Source: Portulaca oleracea
Lineage: Eukaryota > Streptophyta > Magnoliopsida > Caryophyllales > Portulacaceae
Assembly (NCBI GenBank): GCA_029582165.1
Contig: CM055891.1
Coordinates: forward strand, 27,816,832 to 27,880,831
Length of the DNA stretch: 64,000 nucleotides
Direction: 5' to 3'
Shown here: piece by piece, positions 33,231 through 43,878 of the stretch
How the letters are laid out: each line of letters begins with the position of its first letter
Numbering within the stretch: position 1 is the first letter of the stretch
Made by a program: the position numbers and the translations under genes
Notes under the pieces: generated by a model
The model's input: only the letters and a program-made list of their open reading frames with translations
What the model was told of the DNA's origin: nothing
Database searches by the model: none

Positions 33231-34335
33231 CACAGTTGTCCATGATGAAGACGTGGCGAATGTAGAGCTTAATGTTGTTTGGCGATTGTAGAGCTTAATG
33301 TTAAAAGAAGTGCTTCACTGCCAAGTACTCTTTCCAGTCATTGGTAAGACTCCTGTAGAAAGCAGTATACTCCTCCTTTGTAATCTCCTCAGGCTTCCTC
33401 ATCCAGATGGGCTTCTGCCTATTGACAAGATTCCACTCATGAGGGACCTCTTTGATCTTCTTTTTCTTCTCTCCCTTTTCCTTCTCTTCATCAACATCCT
33501 CTCGAAGTCATGTGTGGTAGCAATACCAAACCAAATATGACAAGTAGTGGGGTCCTGAGCTAAGCCTTGGCTAAACCTTGGAAATCTTAATGCCATAATG
33601 CCTTTCAAATCCTCTTAGCCATTATCCTACTGCAATAATTCTTGCTAAGAAGAACGCCCATGTTGTGGCAATTCCACCCAGAAGGTAATGGATTACTCCT
33701 ACAACACGTCCTTGTACAATATTGAAGCAACCCGGAGAGAAATTGGGTAGCTGATGGACTCAGAGTGCTTCTTGACCAAGTCTTTGAAGCGACGCTCTTC
33801 AAGGTACTCGAGCTGGTCCTCCTGAAGGTGGAGGGTGATCTTCGTATCCCTGCCAAGCTTATCAGCAGGGGTGTCCATGGTCATAGTGAAGAAACCACCA
33901 GCTTGGGATTCCCAGACATATTACTGATCATCGTTGTGCTTGGTTGTAACAATGACGTTCTCGGCAACAAGATAAGCATAGTATAAACCAACACCAGCCA
34001 CCAGCAGCCAATGTTTCCATGAATTCCTTGGTACCAGACCTGGCAATGGTACCCAGGTTGTCTATTTAATCTGCACAAAAAAGGAACAAGATCGTGGTCA
34101 GTTGCTGACAAATTACCATAAAATTCAGTCCAACCAAATGTGAATCATATAAATGAATGAAGTATTAGTTAATCAGGAAAACTCACCAGCTTCAGTCATG
34201 TCAATACCACTGTCAATAATAGACAGAGTGTTTGTGCCTTGTCAAGAACAATGTGAATGAAGAGCTCAGGCTGGGCATCGAGCTTGCTCTTGTCTGCCGA
34301 GCTCTCAAATCTGATTTTATCCAATGCCTATACAA
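33231..34335 (-). pseudogene. HSP90: Captured fragment of a cytosolic HSP90 gene, interrupted by plastid DNA
   Basis: Minus-strand exon (34335 to about 34197) reads LDKIRFES, then KLDAQPELFIHIVLDKAQ and IIDSGIDMT. It keeps an upstream intron end (ttgtatag) and a downstream intron donor (gtgagttttc). The next segment (about 34068-33746) reads NLGTIARSGTKEFME, lacks about eleven codons after LAAG, continues TKHNDDQ with a stop, then DTPADKLGRDTKITLHL and YLEERRFKDLVKKHS. A third segment (about 33500-33231) has the charged linker, then [29 protein letters not shown] and LYIRHVFIMDNC. Together they cover roughly the N-terminal half of HSP90. Retained introns show capture from genomic DNA. Frameshifts and stops rule out function. 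Confidence 0.88.
33501..33745 (-). other. psaA/psaB: Plastid DNA fragment: 3' end of psaA, spacer, 5' end of psaB
   Basis: On the minus strand the sequence encodes the photosystem I PsaA C terminus ([19 protein letters not shown] then AVG and a stop). After a short spacer (ggctaagaggatttgaaagg) it gives the PsaB N terminus ([18 protein letters not shown], then [12 protein letters not shown]). This is the adjacent psaA-psaB order of plastid genomes, so the piece is a nuclear insertion of plastid DNA. It lies inside the HSP90 fragment and replaces part of it, with junctions at about 33745 and 33501. A few substitutions and a small insertion show age; it cannot make either protein. Confidence 0.9.
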
Positions 34336-35659
34336 TGGCAAATTCAAGAAACTAACTCCTTAAAACAAACATTTGTCCTCCAATGCTACTATACAGCATA
34401 TTAATTAAACACATAAAAACAACTCCAACAAACCCCTTGCTATGTAAGTTCTGCCTCGACTTGTGACAGCATATTTGTCATTTATCATTCCAAAATTAAC
34501 GTCAGCTTAATCACACATCAAGGCACCCAAACTCGGCTTAAAACTTCAGTTACGACTTATTATATGCTTAGAAACTATTGATTATACTACCCAGAAAACC
34601 AACACATCAAGGCAACAAAATAGAAACTATCAGAGACAAGATTTCCTGAAAATATCATGATTTGTAATCCTTTTAATTAGAAGAGTTTCAAATCCAGCAT
34701 TAGCTACTACAAGCATTGAACACTTCAGCTATAATTTCACTATTTTTAAAAGATCATGTTACAAATTGATCAGAGACATAAACAACACATAAGGCACAAG
34801 ATAGAACAGTCAGCAGGACATGCTGACCAAAAGAGTCAGGGACAATCAATCAGGACAAAACGTTGACTTGCACATTACAAGTCCAAACTTTCAATTACAT
34901 GAAGTTCAAACCAAAACCGATTGCCCCAGTATATACCTCAATAGTCAGTATACATCTTAAAACAGGATCGCGTCAAATATCATGTTTCATAGATCGAATC
35001 CATCTAAGCAGCAACTTATCAAACTAATCATATTCAAAATAAGCAATTCAAGTGATGCAAATCCAAAATTAAAGATAAGATCCAACCATGTAGAACTATA
35101 CGCCAGCTGAAGTGTACCTTTTGACAAGATCAAAAGGTAGTATGGACTATTTGCACTGTACTTTAAAGAATATATATATATATATATTAGGACACTTTGA
35201 AACATTTCTCTAATACTACCAAAATTAGTGCATAAGAAGTAAAGCAAACTAATCCGTAAAATTAAGAGAAGCAACAACTTTAATTGATAAATCACAGAGA
35301 AGTGAGGAGTACAAAGTCCTACATAAATATATCACAATGGGCAAAAGCAATAAAGTCACATCAAAGACGATTCATCAAAATTGTAGCTCTAGTTACGCTT
35401 TGAGCCAAGGCAGGCGGTTGTAGTCGACAAGATCTTCGATATGAGGATACTCAGAAATCAATATTAATTAGAGGATTACTAAATCTTGTTGGCACGCAAC
35501 CATCAATGGAATTTTTGCTTAGGTCCTATGACAAATGCAAACACATGACAGATGAGATGACTCATGGATGCAGTAATCAAGTGAAAAACTACTGGAACAT
35601 AAACATACATCTTTAAGAGATGGTTTGAGCCTCCATAGGGCGAAGGTATTCTATATTGT
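34336..35659. other. Unassigned Helitron DNA between captured HSP90 and the helicase
   Basis: The part next to 34335 is presumably captured HSP90 intron. A short minus-strand open stretch ends EYPHIEDLVDYNRLPWLKA with a stop at about 35393, followed by a regular 3' flank. It looks like the last exon of another captured gene, which I cannot name. The rest shows nothing. Confidence 0.4.
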
Positions 35660-37375
35660 TTAGTTATTTGCTGCTGATAATATTTCTTGATAAACCACAT
35701 TTTTTGTGCATGTCTTGGTTGGATATTCAGGCAATGGTTTTATAAGAACTTTAACTGATTCAGCTGTTTTGGCTCTAGATAATGCAACATATAATTGGCC
35801 ATGAGAAAATACAGGTTGTGGTAAGTATATACCAACACGTTGCAAAGTTTGCCCTTGCGCTTTATTAATTGTCATAGCAAAACATAATCTTATGGGAAAT
35901 TGTGTTCGTTTGAATGGAATAGGAATTTTTTCCGAATCTGAAGGTTCTAAGGGAATTCTAGGAAGAAATACTCTTTCTCCACGATGATATCCCACTGCAA
36001 TTTCACAATCAATAACATTTTTATCCAATCTTCGACATATTAAACGAGTTCCATTACATAAACCTTTGCAGGGATCAATGTTTCTCAGTAATATGACAGG
36101 ACAATTTTGTTTTAATTTCAAGATAAGCGGGAGAAGTCCATTTGGTGTAAGACTATTTATGAAATCTTCATGGTCACCTTGTTGAGTAGGATCTTTAGTA
36201 GTATCAAAACTATGATATATCCTTTCTGTTCCAGGAAATTTGTTTATAAGCAATTCGTTTATCTCATCAACATAATCATTTTTTGGTGTTAATATTGCAT
36301 GTGACATCATACTTTCTGGATTAGTCGCAAATGCATGTAAATCAGGGAAAACATTTAGCGATAGGACATCTAGAGATGTGGTTTCATCTGTATATGGTAA
36401 TATCATGTAGGATGGTAATTCAACCACATCATCAATTATTACTTTTTCTATTCCATTTCCAATACATAGTAAGTATTCACTGAAAAGGGGATCATCTTTG
36501 GCACGCATGTTTTGTGTTAACTTTAGTTTTTCTAAGTCATGCCAAAGATAAGATTTCACCAAACTTGTTTCAATTTGCTCTTCTCTGGTCTTTTTTGGAT
36601 TTACAGGCAACACTTGACGAAAATCTCCTCCAAATATAATTACTTTACCTCCAAATGGCAGAGAACAATCAGTAATATCTCGAAGTGTTCTATCGAGTGC
36701 TTCGATTAATTGTTTTTTTGCCATTGAAGCTTCATCCCATAAAATAAGTTTAGCTGCTTTCAATAGTTTGGCAATGTTGCTTTCCTTAGTAATATTACAA
36801 GTTGTATTATCATCAACATCAATTGGAAGTTTGAATCTTGAGTGTGATGTTCTACCAAGGGGTAAATTTGACGCAGCTATTCCCGAAGATGCAGTAGCTA
36901 GTGCAATATATCCTTTTGATCGAACAGTAGCGAGTAAAGCACAATATAAATATGTCTTTCCAGTTCCACCAGGACCATCTATGAAAAAAGATCCTGGACG
37001 TTCTGAAAATACCCTATTTATAATTGTATCATATGCGAACTTTTGTTCAGGGTTGAATGTGTTTATAGATAGAAGGTCTTTCTCGGATACTGTTACATTT
37101 AGTTCATCATTAATTTCTTTGGATGCTTCGTCATATTCATTTAAGTTTATCTTTTGATCGATAAGAGAATAGTCGTTGATGTTTTTTCCCATGGAATTTA
37201 ATATGGAACCAATATTTCGTAATGCTCTAATTCTCTTGTTTTGTTCTGTAATGTTAGGTATCTTTGTGTAGTCTTCAGTCAATGATTGTTCGTATTTTTT
37301 CCATAACCCTTTCGGATCATTGGGAGCACAATAAACTAAAATAGTAGCAAATAATAAGCGAAATGTATATGGCAT
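35660..37375 (-). CDS. Helitron PIF1-family helicase domain (C-terminal part of Rep/Hel)
   Basis: An uninterrupted 571-codon frame covers the helicase half of the Helitron transposase. Walker A is GPGGTGKTYLYCALL, then Walker B LILWDEASM, GGDFRQVLPV, a QNMRA segment, and near the C terminus FPIRLCFAMTINKAQGQTL and GQLYVALSRA, the usual PIF1/RecD-like motif series. It should unwind DNA during rolling-circle transposition. In a working element it would be fused to the Rep domain upstream; here the link is broken by stops and a frame change at 37376-37810, so a functional full-length transposase is unlikely. The ATG at 37375 is only the first Met of the open stretch. Confidence 0.85.
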   Translation of the reverse strand: MPYTFRLLFATILVYCAPNDPKGLWKKYEQSLTEDYTKIPNITEQNKRIRALRNIGSILNSMGKNINDYSLIDQKINLNEYDEASKEINDELNVTVSEKDLLSINTFNPEQKFAYDTIINRVFSERPGSFFIDGPGGTGKTYLYCALLATVRSKGYIALATASSGIAASNLPLGRTSHSRFKLPIDVDDNTTCNITKESNIAKLLKAAKLILWDEASMAKKQLIEALDRTLRDITDCSLPFGGKVIIFGGDFRQVLPVNPKKTREEQIETSLVKSYLWHDLEKLKLTQNMRAKDDPLFSEYLLCIGNGIEKVIIDDVVELPSYMILPYTDETTSLDVLSLNVFPDLHAFATNPESMMSHAILTPKNDYVDEINELLINKFPGTERIYHSFDTTKDPTQQGDHEDFINSLTPNGLLPLILKLKQNCPVILLRNIDPCKGLCNGTRLICRRLDKNVIDCEIAVGYHRGERVFLPRIPLEPSDSEKIPIPFKRTQFPIRLCFAMTINKAQGQTLQRVGIYLPQPVFSHGQLYVALSRAKTAESVKVLIKPLPEYPTKTCTKNVVYQEILSAANN

Positions 37376-40066
37376 TTGATAATTCGATGCTTCTTCAAGG
37401 CTTTCATAAAGATAGTGATCAGTTACCTTGATCCATGTAATAATGCGACTTAGCGATATGTAGATGCTACTACTCCATTATAAGTTCTTAGATCTTTATA
37501 TGATGTTGCTCCTTTAACGTGGTTAAGTAAACGCAAATAATATCTTTCACCTTGTGTTGGGTGGCGGCTATAACTCGTCCAATTACATCTCTTTGTTTTC
37601 TTAGGTGCCAAAATTTATTTTTCGATCCCAAACGTAGTTTTGGGAAGTTTTGTAGAGTAGTTTTCTTGCATTTGGATCAGTTTGTTCATTTCAAAGTATT
37701 CATGGAGTGGTGTTTTACATAGTAAGTTGTCATTAATGAGATAAGTAAGATCGTTGTTGTCTTTGAATGTAACGCATTGCTCATTTTCTAAATGTAGTTG
37801 CAAGCTTTATCTGAAGGATACATCTCATTTAAGCGGAACCCATAAATTCTCCACATAGCTTCAGGAGGAGAAATCCACCTTGCATTTTGAAAATCAACAA
37901 TTTCATCAACTTCCTCAGATTTATGTTGAGAGAGTATCTGAAAGGCTACTCGATCATGACCTTTATATATATATTTGTATAGATATTTAACAGCACTTAT
38001 TGTTGAGCATATTTCTACGTTGATATGATAATCGAACATAGCAAGTAAGTAAGGATTGTAAGGTACTACCCATCTATTATCTAAAGTAGCACCACGTACT
38101 TGTGCACTACTTCCATCGTCATGTCTTCTGTATTTTGGATATGAATTTGTGCCATGAGTAGTTATGGAGCAAAATTCTTTGGGGTACTTATTCTTACAAC
38201 GTCCAGTTTTTTTATTCATGCAGACATTATCTTTTTTCAAACAGCCACATGGTCCATGCATCATATGTTTGATAACGGCTGAGTATAAATGTGGATTATC
38301 TTCTTTGTTAGGTATTTCAGCAGAGACAATACCATCATATTGTTCAGGAGAAGTAAGTTTACTCGATGACTTTAGAATTAGCAAGAAATGAGCATGTGGT
38401 AAGCCTCTTTTCTGAACTTCTATAACATATACATATGCAGCAGTTGGACCGAAAATTTGTTTTTTAAGCAGTTCATCTTTTAGTTGCTGTAATTTTGAGT
38501 GAAATATTCTGGCAACAAGATCAGGTCGGTCTTGTGCTTGTTCACCAAGAAGTAACTCCTCTTTTATTTCTTGCCAATTTGGATTACAAGTCATTGTTAA
38601 GAATATATCAGGCTTTCCAAACCGTTGTACCAAGGACATTGCATCAATGTATCTTTTTCTCATATCTCTTGGGCCACCAATAAATGACGACGGTAAGATT
38701 ATTCTTTTTCCTACTTTAGATCCATGTGTTTCACCACTTGCTATGCTATCAGCAATTCCCTTATAAAGATCAGCTCTTATTTCTGCCTGTTTATTTCGAA
38801 AATAATCTAATCTAGACGTTTCAACTTTAATATACATGTCAACAGCATATTGTTGAAGAAGACGTTTTGCATGTAGTAAAATTGACTTACTGTAAGGTCT
38901 TATTTGCAATATGTAACAGTAGTACTCTCTGCATGAGACATTCTTTCTCTTTTTTGTTGGACGTCTTCCCTTCTGTAAAACTACATAAGTAAAGAGAATA
39001 AAGCAAATAAATTAACACAACTCTAAACATGTGGCAGTAGAAGAAATTTTTCGCAAATGTTAAATTCTCATATATTACCTTCCTCTTCTTTCCGTAAAAG
39101 ATTTTCCACGTCACTCACTTCATGCGCATTTATCGTCAGTTGGGTCCTACAAGTCGAGCCCTTTTGGAAATGTTCCTTTTTCTGTATACCTTCGCGCCAC
39201 CCAGTCTCTCCATATGGGAACAACAAAGGATACTGTAAAGGATCATAACAACCATAATAATGTCGAACTTTATAACTAAAGCCAGCATGGTTATAGACCA
39301 TGATATCTCTTTCCTTTATTTGTTGGCATTCATCATTCTCTGTCCATATAGCTGCGACTTGAGAAGATGTAGGAGTATTATAGACTCGTTGGTCTAAATT
39401 TGAATCTTCTCTTATTACTATTTTCTGAGTTTCTAGTTCAGGGACATTTTTAAGTGTTCGAAAGAAAAAAGCATATGGATTCAGTCTTAGAATATTGATA
39501 AGCTTTTGTAGTACAGCTGAATTTAGTTTACTTGAAAGATTCATGCGATTTTGAACTTCATGTTCAGTATCATAGAAGTATAGTTGTAAATATGAAGGCG
39601 GTGTGTTGTTGGGTATCAATTCATTAATAAAGTGATATACTTGTCCTTGAACACGAAATGTATAAATACCTTTATTTCTTTTGCATAAAGATTTGTCATA
39701 TCTAACTCCAAAAGATGTGAAAGCGAATGTATTGTTGTAAATTCTAACATATGTTTGAAATTGCTTTGCATCTTCAGAAGATGATGTATATAAGTCGTAT
39801 AATTCATTGGGTGCATCATTTACAGCCAATAAAATTTCACCATCATTGCAACAAAACCCGTTTGGCTCACCGTAAAATTTTTTAGCTCCACAATGCTTGC
39901 AAGGTTTAACAGAAGGCAAACGTGTTGGTACTTGAGGAATATTCATTAAAAGATTAGTGTCATTGACAACATTTCTTTTTGTTTTCTTCTGGTTATTCGT
40001 TACATAATTATGTATAGAGGAACCATAGTTATGAGTTGAGGATGATGTTGAACCTATATGAAACAA
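37376..40066 (-). pseudogene. Helitron Rep (HUH endonuclease) domain, degraded
   Basis: The upstream piece (40066-39080) has PCKHCGAKKFYGEPNGFCC and ends near PLLFPYGETGWREG. An intron with GT-AG ends (about 39079-38985) joins it to QKGRRPTKKRK and the 38909-37788 frame. The latter holds MTCNPNWQEI, the HUH motif KRGLPHAHFLL and the two-tyrosine motif VKYLYKYIYKG. The Rep nicks and rejoins DNA at Helitron ends. After YPSDKA a one-base shift moves to LQLHLENEQC; the frame then meets a stop (about 37615), continues RHPTQGERYYLRLLNHV, and stops again before the helicase frame. Catalytic motifs survive but the protein is broken. Confidence 0.85.
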
Positions 40067-40285
40067 ATTAGGAGTTTCTAAGCTTCTTCGAAATCAAGAG
40101 ACAAAATAAAATCGAAAAATAGTGTCATCGGGAGATGAGAAAGCTAACCTATCTCAAAGGAGCTATAGTAGCTAACATGTGTCTTGCCCTTTTCTATAGA
40201 AGTGTCATGGAGTTTCTGAGCATTCCCACCTTTCAAAAAACAAAAAAAAAAAAAAAGAACTTACTATAAATACATCAAATAAATA

Positions 40286-40918
40286 TTAAGTACATACGCA
40301 AGTTAAATAGGTACCTTTTGGCAGCGGTTCTTGAATACGTATACTGCTACTATATAACCTAGTCTTCTTTTCAGGCTCATGTGTTGCATTTATGCATGTA
40401 TACAACTCTTTTGTAGAGCACTGATTAGTGATATTAACTATTACACTTCTTTTTTCCTTATTTTTGCGGTATGCTTCTCTTCTCTTTTTTCGTATTTGTT
40501 CTTTCTTCTCATCAGTAAGAGTAGAATACCAAGATCTTTTTAAAGAACCTGCGTCATTTTTTTTCCTTTGTTGATATGATTCTCTCTTTCTTTTACATAT
40601 TTCTTGTTTTTTATCTAGAGATAATACAGAATACCAAGTTCTTTTACATTGAGTAACGTGTTTGTTTTGTAATGAACATATTTTTTCATTGGTGGTGTTG
40701 ACCAGCACACCTAGTAAACATACAATTAGTTCAATTATGCAAGTCAATATAGAAAACATGAGAACCAACGAACATAGGTGCGGGACACAGCTAGTACCTG
40801 ATACTTCTATATGATCTTTGCAACTTGTCCTTGTCGTTGTTGCTTTCTTGCGAAAGCTGTTACTGTCGTTGTTAGTTGTGCCCTCTGTTTTGTCACTTTG
40901 TTCAGGCAACTTATCCAT
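40286..40918 (-). CDS. N-terminal basic-repeat exon of the Helitron transposase
   Basis: A 210-codon frame starting MDKLPEQSDKTEG. It has a hydrophobic stretch of about 25 residues (VLMFSILTCIIELIVCLLG), possibly intronic read-through because GT and AG sites flank it. Two copies of a basic motif follow: KRTWYSVLSLDKKQEICKR and KRSWYSTLTDEKKEQIRKK. Similar repeats head many plant Helitron proteins. A GT donor at the end (PLPKG, gtacctattt) suggests splicing to the zinc-finger exon at 40066. Confidence 0.6.
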   Translation of the reverse strand: MDKLPEQSDKTEGTTNNDSNSFRKKATTTRTSCKDHIEVSGTSCVPHLCSLVLMFSILTCIIELIVCLLGVLVNTTNEKICSLQNKHVTQCKRTWYSVLSLDKKQEICKRKRESYQQRKKNDAGSLKRSWYSTLTDEKKEQIRKKRREAYRKNKEKRSVIVNITNQCSTKELYTCINATHEPEKKTRLYSSSIRIQEPLPKGTYLTCVCT

Positions 40919-43191
40919 CTATTATAATTAAAATTTTATCAATACACCGAAGTATAACATAGAAAAAATTACTTGAAACATTTGACAAATAAAAGAAACT
41001 TATAAGTACATAACATAAATTCATAGGCACATATCATAAATGCATATCATAGCAGGATCATATTAGGATGATGAAGACATAACTTTTACCTTCTAAAGAT
41101 CCTTAATCCAAATAATCAATACAAAATACTGGGGCTACAAAATGAAATGCTCATAATATCTCACACAAAGAAAATAGGACACTTAAAAAAAAATAACACA
41201 AGAACAGAGGTTATCCTACGATGACTAAGATGTAGTTTGTTTTATCAGACGAAGTAAAGTATCACATAAATCAAAAATAAAGTTTGAAAAATTAAAAAAT
41301 GAATGCATTGTAACCTGGAAACACCATATTTATATTGGCAGACATGAAACCAATATATTCTAATCTGTAAGTTAAATACTTGAAACAGAAACCTAATCAC
41401 TTGCGTCAAACACATAGAAATATAATCATTAAGCTAGCAACATTATATGCAATACCAAAGAAGTTGGGATATGATCAACAAATCAATCTAAACCCTATTA
41501 TTTTTTGAAAAAACAAAAAAGTTAAAACCTATTATTTTCTTGATTAGGAATGCTATGATAGTACTCCTATAACTATTAAGAGATAAGAGAAACCAAAATC
41601 TATTTCTTTGCCCTGCTTCTCCGCAAAATTATAATGTACATCGTATTACAGTTGTCATTTTTAGTATGTACTGCCGTCACTAATTGTCACCTCATCTATG
41701 AAACACCACCTCCTGGACCAGACTTGTTTGGCTAAGCTGTAACTTCTCAAATGTAATTTTTTAAAAACAGTTTCTTAGGAACAATTTCTGTAGAAATTGT
41801 TTGATGTTTGGTAGATTTAATTTTAAAAGTCCATTCAAATGTTAGGTGTTTGATAAATATAATTTTAAAGAAACAATTTCAAAGCTTCATTAAAGCTTCT
41901 TTTTTATGCTAATATTCTAATAAATTGCAGTACTTTTTGCAAGTAACTATGAGTTTTTCAACTTTTTTGTAATTGCTTTTGATCATACTTTTTCTCATTC
42001 CATCAAATTTACTACTCACATGCCCCAACCTGCTCTATGGAGATGTAATTGTAACACATGAGAAATAACCATTATCAATTACGAAAAAAATAATGAAAAT
42101 GCATGCCAAATGCGTGATGCCATCATCCATCCTTTCTTTGTGTTGCACATGAACTTGCATTCTGGAAATATCACTAATTATGGGTTCCAGTGCCCATTGA
42201 CCACCACTTGGTCCTGGAATTCCAAATACAGCCCACAATTCCAAATACATAAAAGAGAAATTACCACAACAGCAACTACATAAATCATTCTCGAATTGGG
42301 ATTTGAAACAAAAGTGCAACTTCTACGCCACCAAACTCTCAAAAGGAAAGATAATAAGCAGAAAAGGGGGCAACCAACACCAAAAAATGAGGACCAAGAA
42401 ACCAAAAAAAAAGGGCAAATTGAGCATATTTGAGTAATTATAAAGACATCTATGAACGACTCTAAGACTACTAATTCTTCCCAATTTCTTTTGTTCAAAA
42501 ATAATTACAGAGGCATATATGATGAACCCTAATTGAGAAATCTAAAAACTACTAAACTTTTCCAATTTCTTTTACTCTCAAATAAATCAATCCTAAATAA
42601 TTAACAGAGATAATTCATACCAAACTAAATGGCAATACAAAATTATTGGTACCTGAGATGTTAAACCGAGAGAACAAAGACGACAACCGTGCAGCGTTGA
42701 CGAACAGTGAGTTTCAACTGAACGACCGTTGGTGAGAAGAGCGGATGTACTGTGTTTGTTGGCCAAAGATTTTACCAGCTGAAATTAGGAATCAAGGTAG
42801 AAGCTGAAAAGCAACAAGGTAAGGAGGAAGAAAGAGAAATACAGTGAAGTGTACGTGGGAGATGAATGTCAAGCTTGGCACATGTTAGGGTGATAGAGCT
42901 AAGATGAAAGATTTCCAGGAACAAACGGACAGTGAGGAGAAGGGAAGGAACTGATGAATAAGCAAGAAAGAGAAACAGGGAACTGCAGGCAGAGATGAAA
43001 ACAGGAGAGAGAAAGGGATGGGTATTAGAACTGAAACAATGGACACATGTTATCATTACAGCTGCGGTCCAATTAGACAACAATAAAATCATGAAGCTGG
43101 CCCATTAAGAAATTGAAGCCCAAACGAGTAGCCAAGCAAGCTAGCAGCACAACAACAACACTCAACTGCCCTTTTTATTATAGGTAAAGGA
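40919..43191 (-). other. 5' non-coding part of the Helitron
   Basis: AT-rich, no supported gene. The minus-strand 5' terminus TCCTTTACCTATAATAAAA lies at 43191-43173. The 42650-43080 part is less AT-rich and may hold the promoter and leader of the transposase gene. Confidence 0.5.
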
Positions 43192-43631
43192 TATGAGGTA
43201 TCCAACAAAAGTTTGAAAAACCTGTATGGAATTTTCTCACATAAAAGGCTAATTCGAGTATTAAAGAAGTGCAGAAAAGTTTCTAACCACACCTATCTTC
43301 CAAACTCTTCTAAGGTTCAATTTTTACTGGAAGTAAAAATTTTCTATACATATTAACCGTAAAAGTCTCAGTGACAATTTTGACCTTCTAGACATATTAA
43401 TGGATAGGGTTTTTGGATGCTAATATATTGAACTTTTGGGGTATTGGATAATAATGCACTGAACTTTGACGTTAGACAATAATGCACTGTACTTTGGGGG
43501 GGTGTTGAACAATAATGCACTCATAACGATTACGACAGTGGCTGACTTGGTAGCAATCCTACGTAGCAGGTGGAGGAGATCAATTGGTCCAAAAATATTT
43601 AAATTTATGACATGTCAGCTAATACAGACAT

Positions 43632-43878
43632 TGAAAAGATCCACCTCTTTGTTGAAACACAAAATCAAGGAAAACAATATGGGATGAAGGAAGAATGAGA
43701 TACAGATCTGATTTCTTGAGAGAATACAATGTATTCGTCTGAGCAGAAAAGGAAAGCAGACAAGGCTTATATACACAGACACCAACAACCTGCCTACCAC
43801 CTCAGCTCAACGAAAAACAACCCAAAACAAAAAAATAAGAAAATAAAATAACAACATCAGCTATGCTCAATTCTAACA
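43632..43878 (-). repeat. 3' LTR of the Copia element
   Basis: Minus strand TGTTAGAATTGAGC...CTTTTCA. The last eight codons of the polyprotein frame (GVRIEHS and stop) run into it. Confidence 0.9.

Larger units (their letters stand above)
27613..43191 (-). mobile_element. Autonomous-type Helitron, 15.6 kb, with captured host DNA
   Basis: On the minus strand the 5' end is TCCTTTACCTATAATAAAA (43191) and the 3' end is ACAACTCACTAG (27613), with a terminal hairpin just inside. It sits between A and T, as Helitrons do. The 3' flank of gene A (gttaata|tagggtatac) is the unoccupied paralogous site, which fixes both ends. Contents in transcription order: non-coding leader, Rep/helicase gene, unassigned DNA, captured HSP90 with plastid insert, tandem duplication, nested solo LTR and terminator hairpin. 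Without the solo LTR it is about 11.7 kb. Confidence 0.85.
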
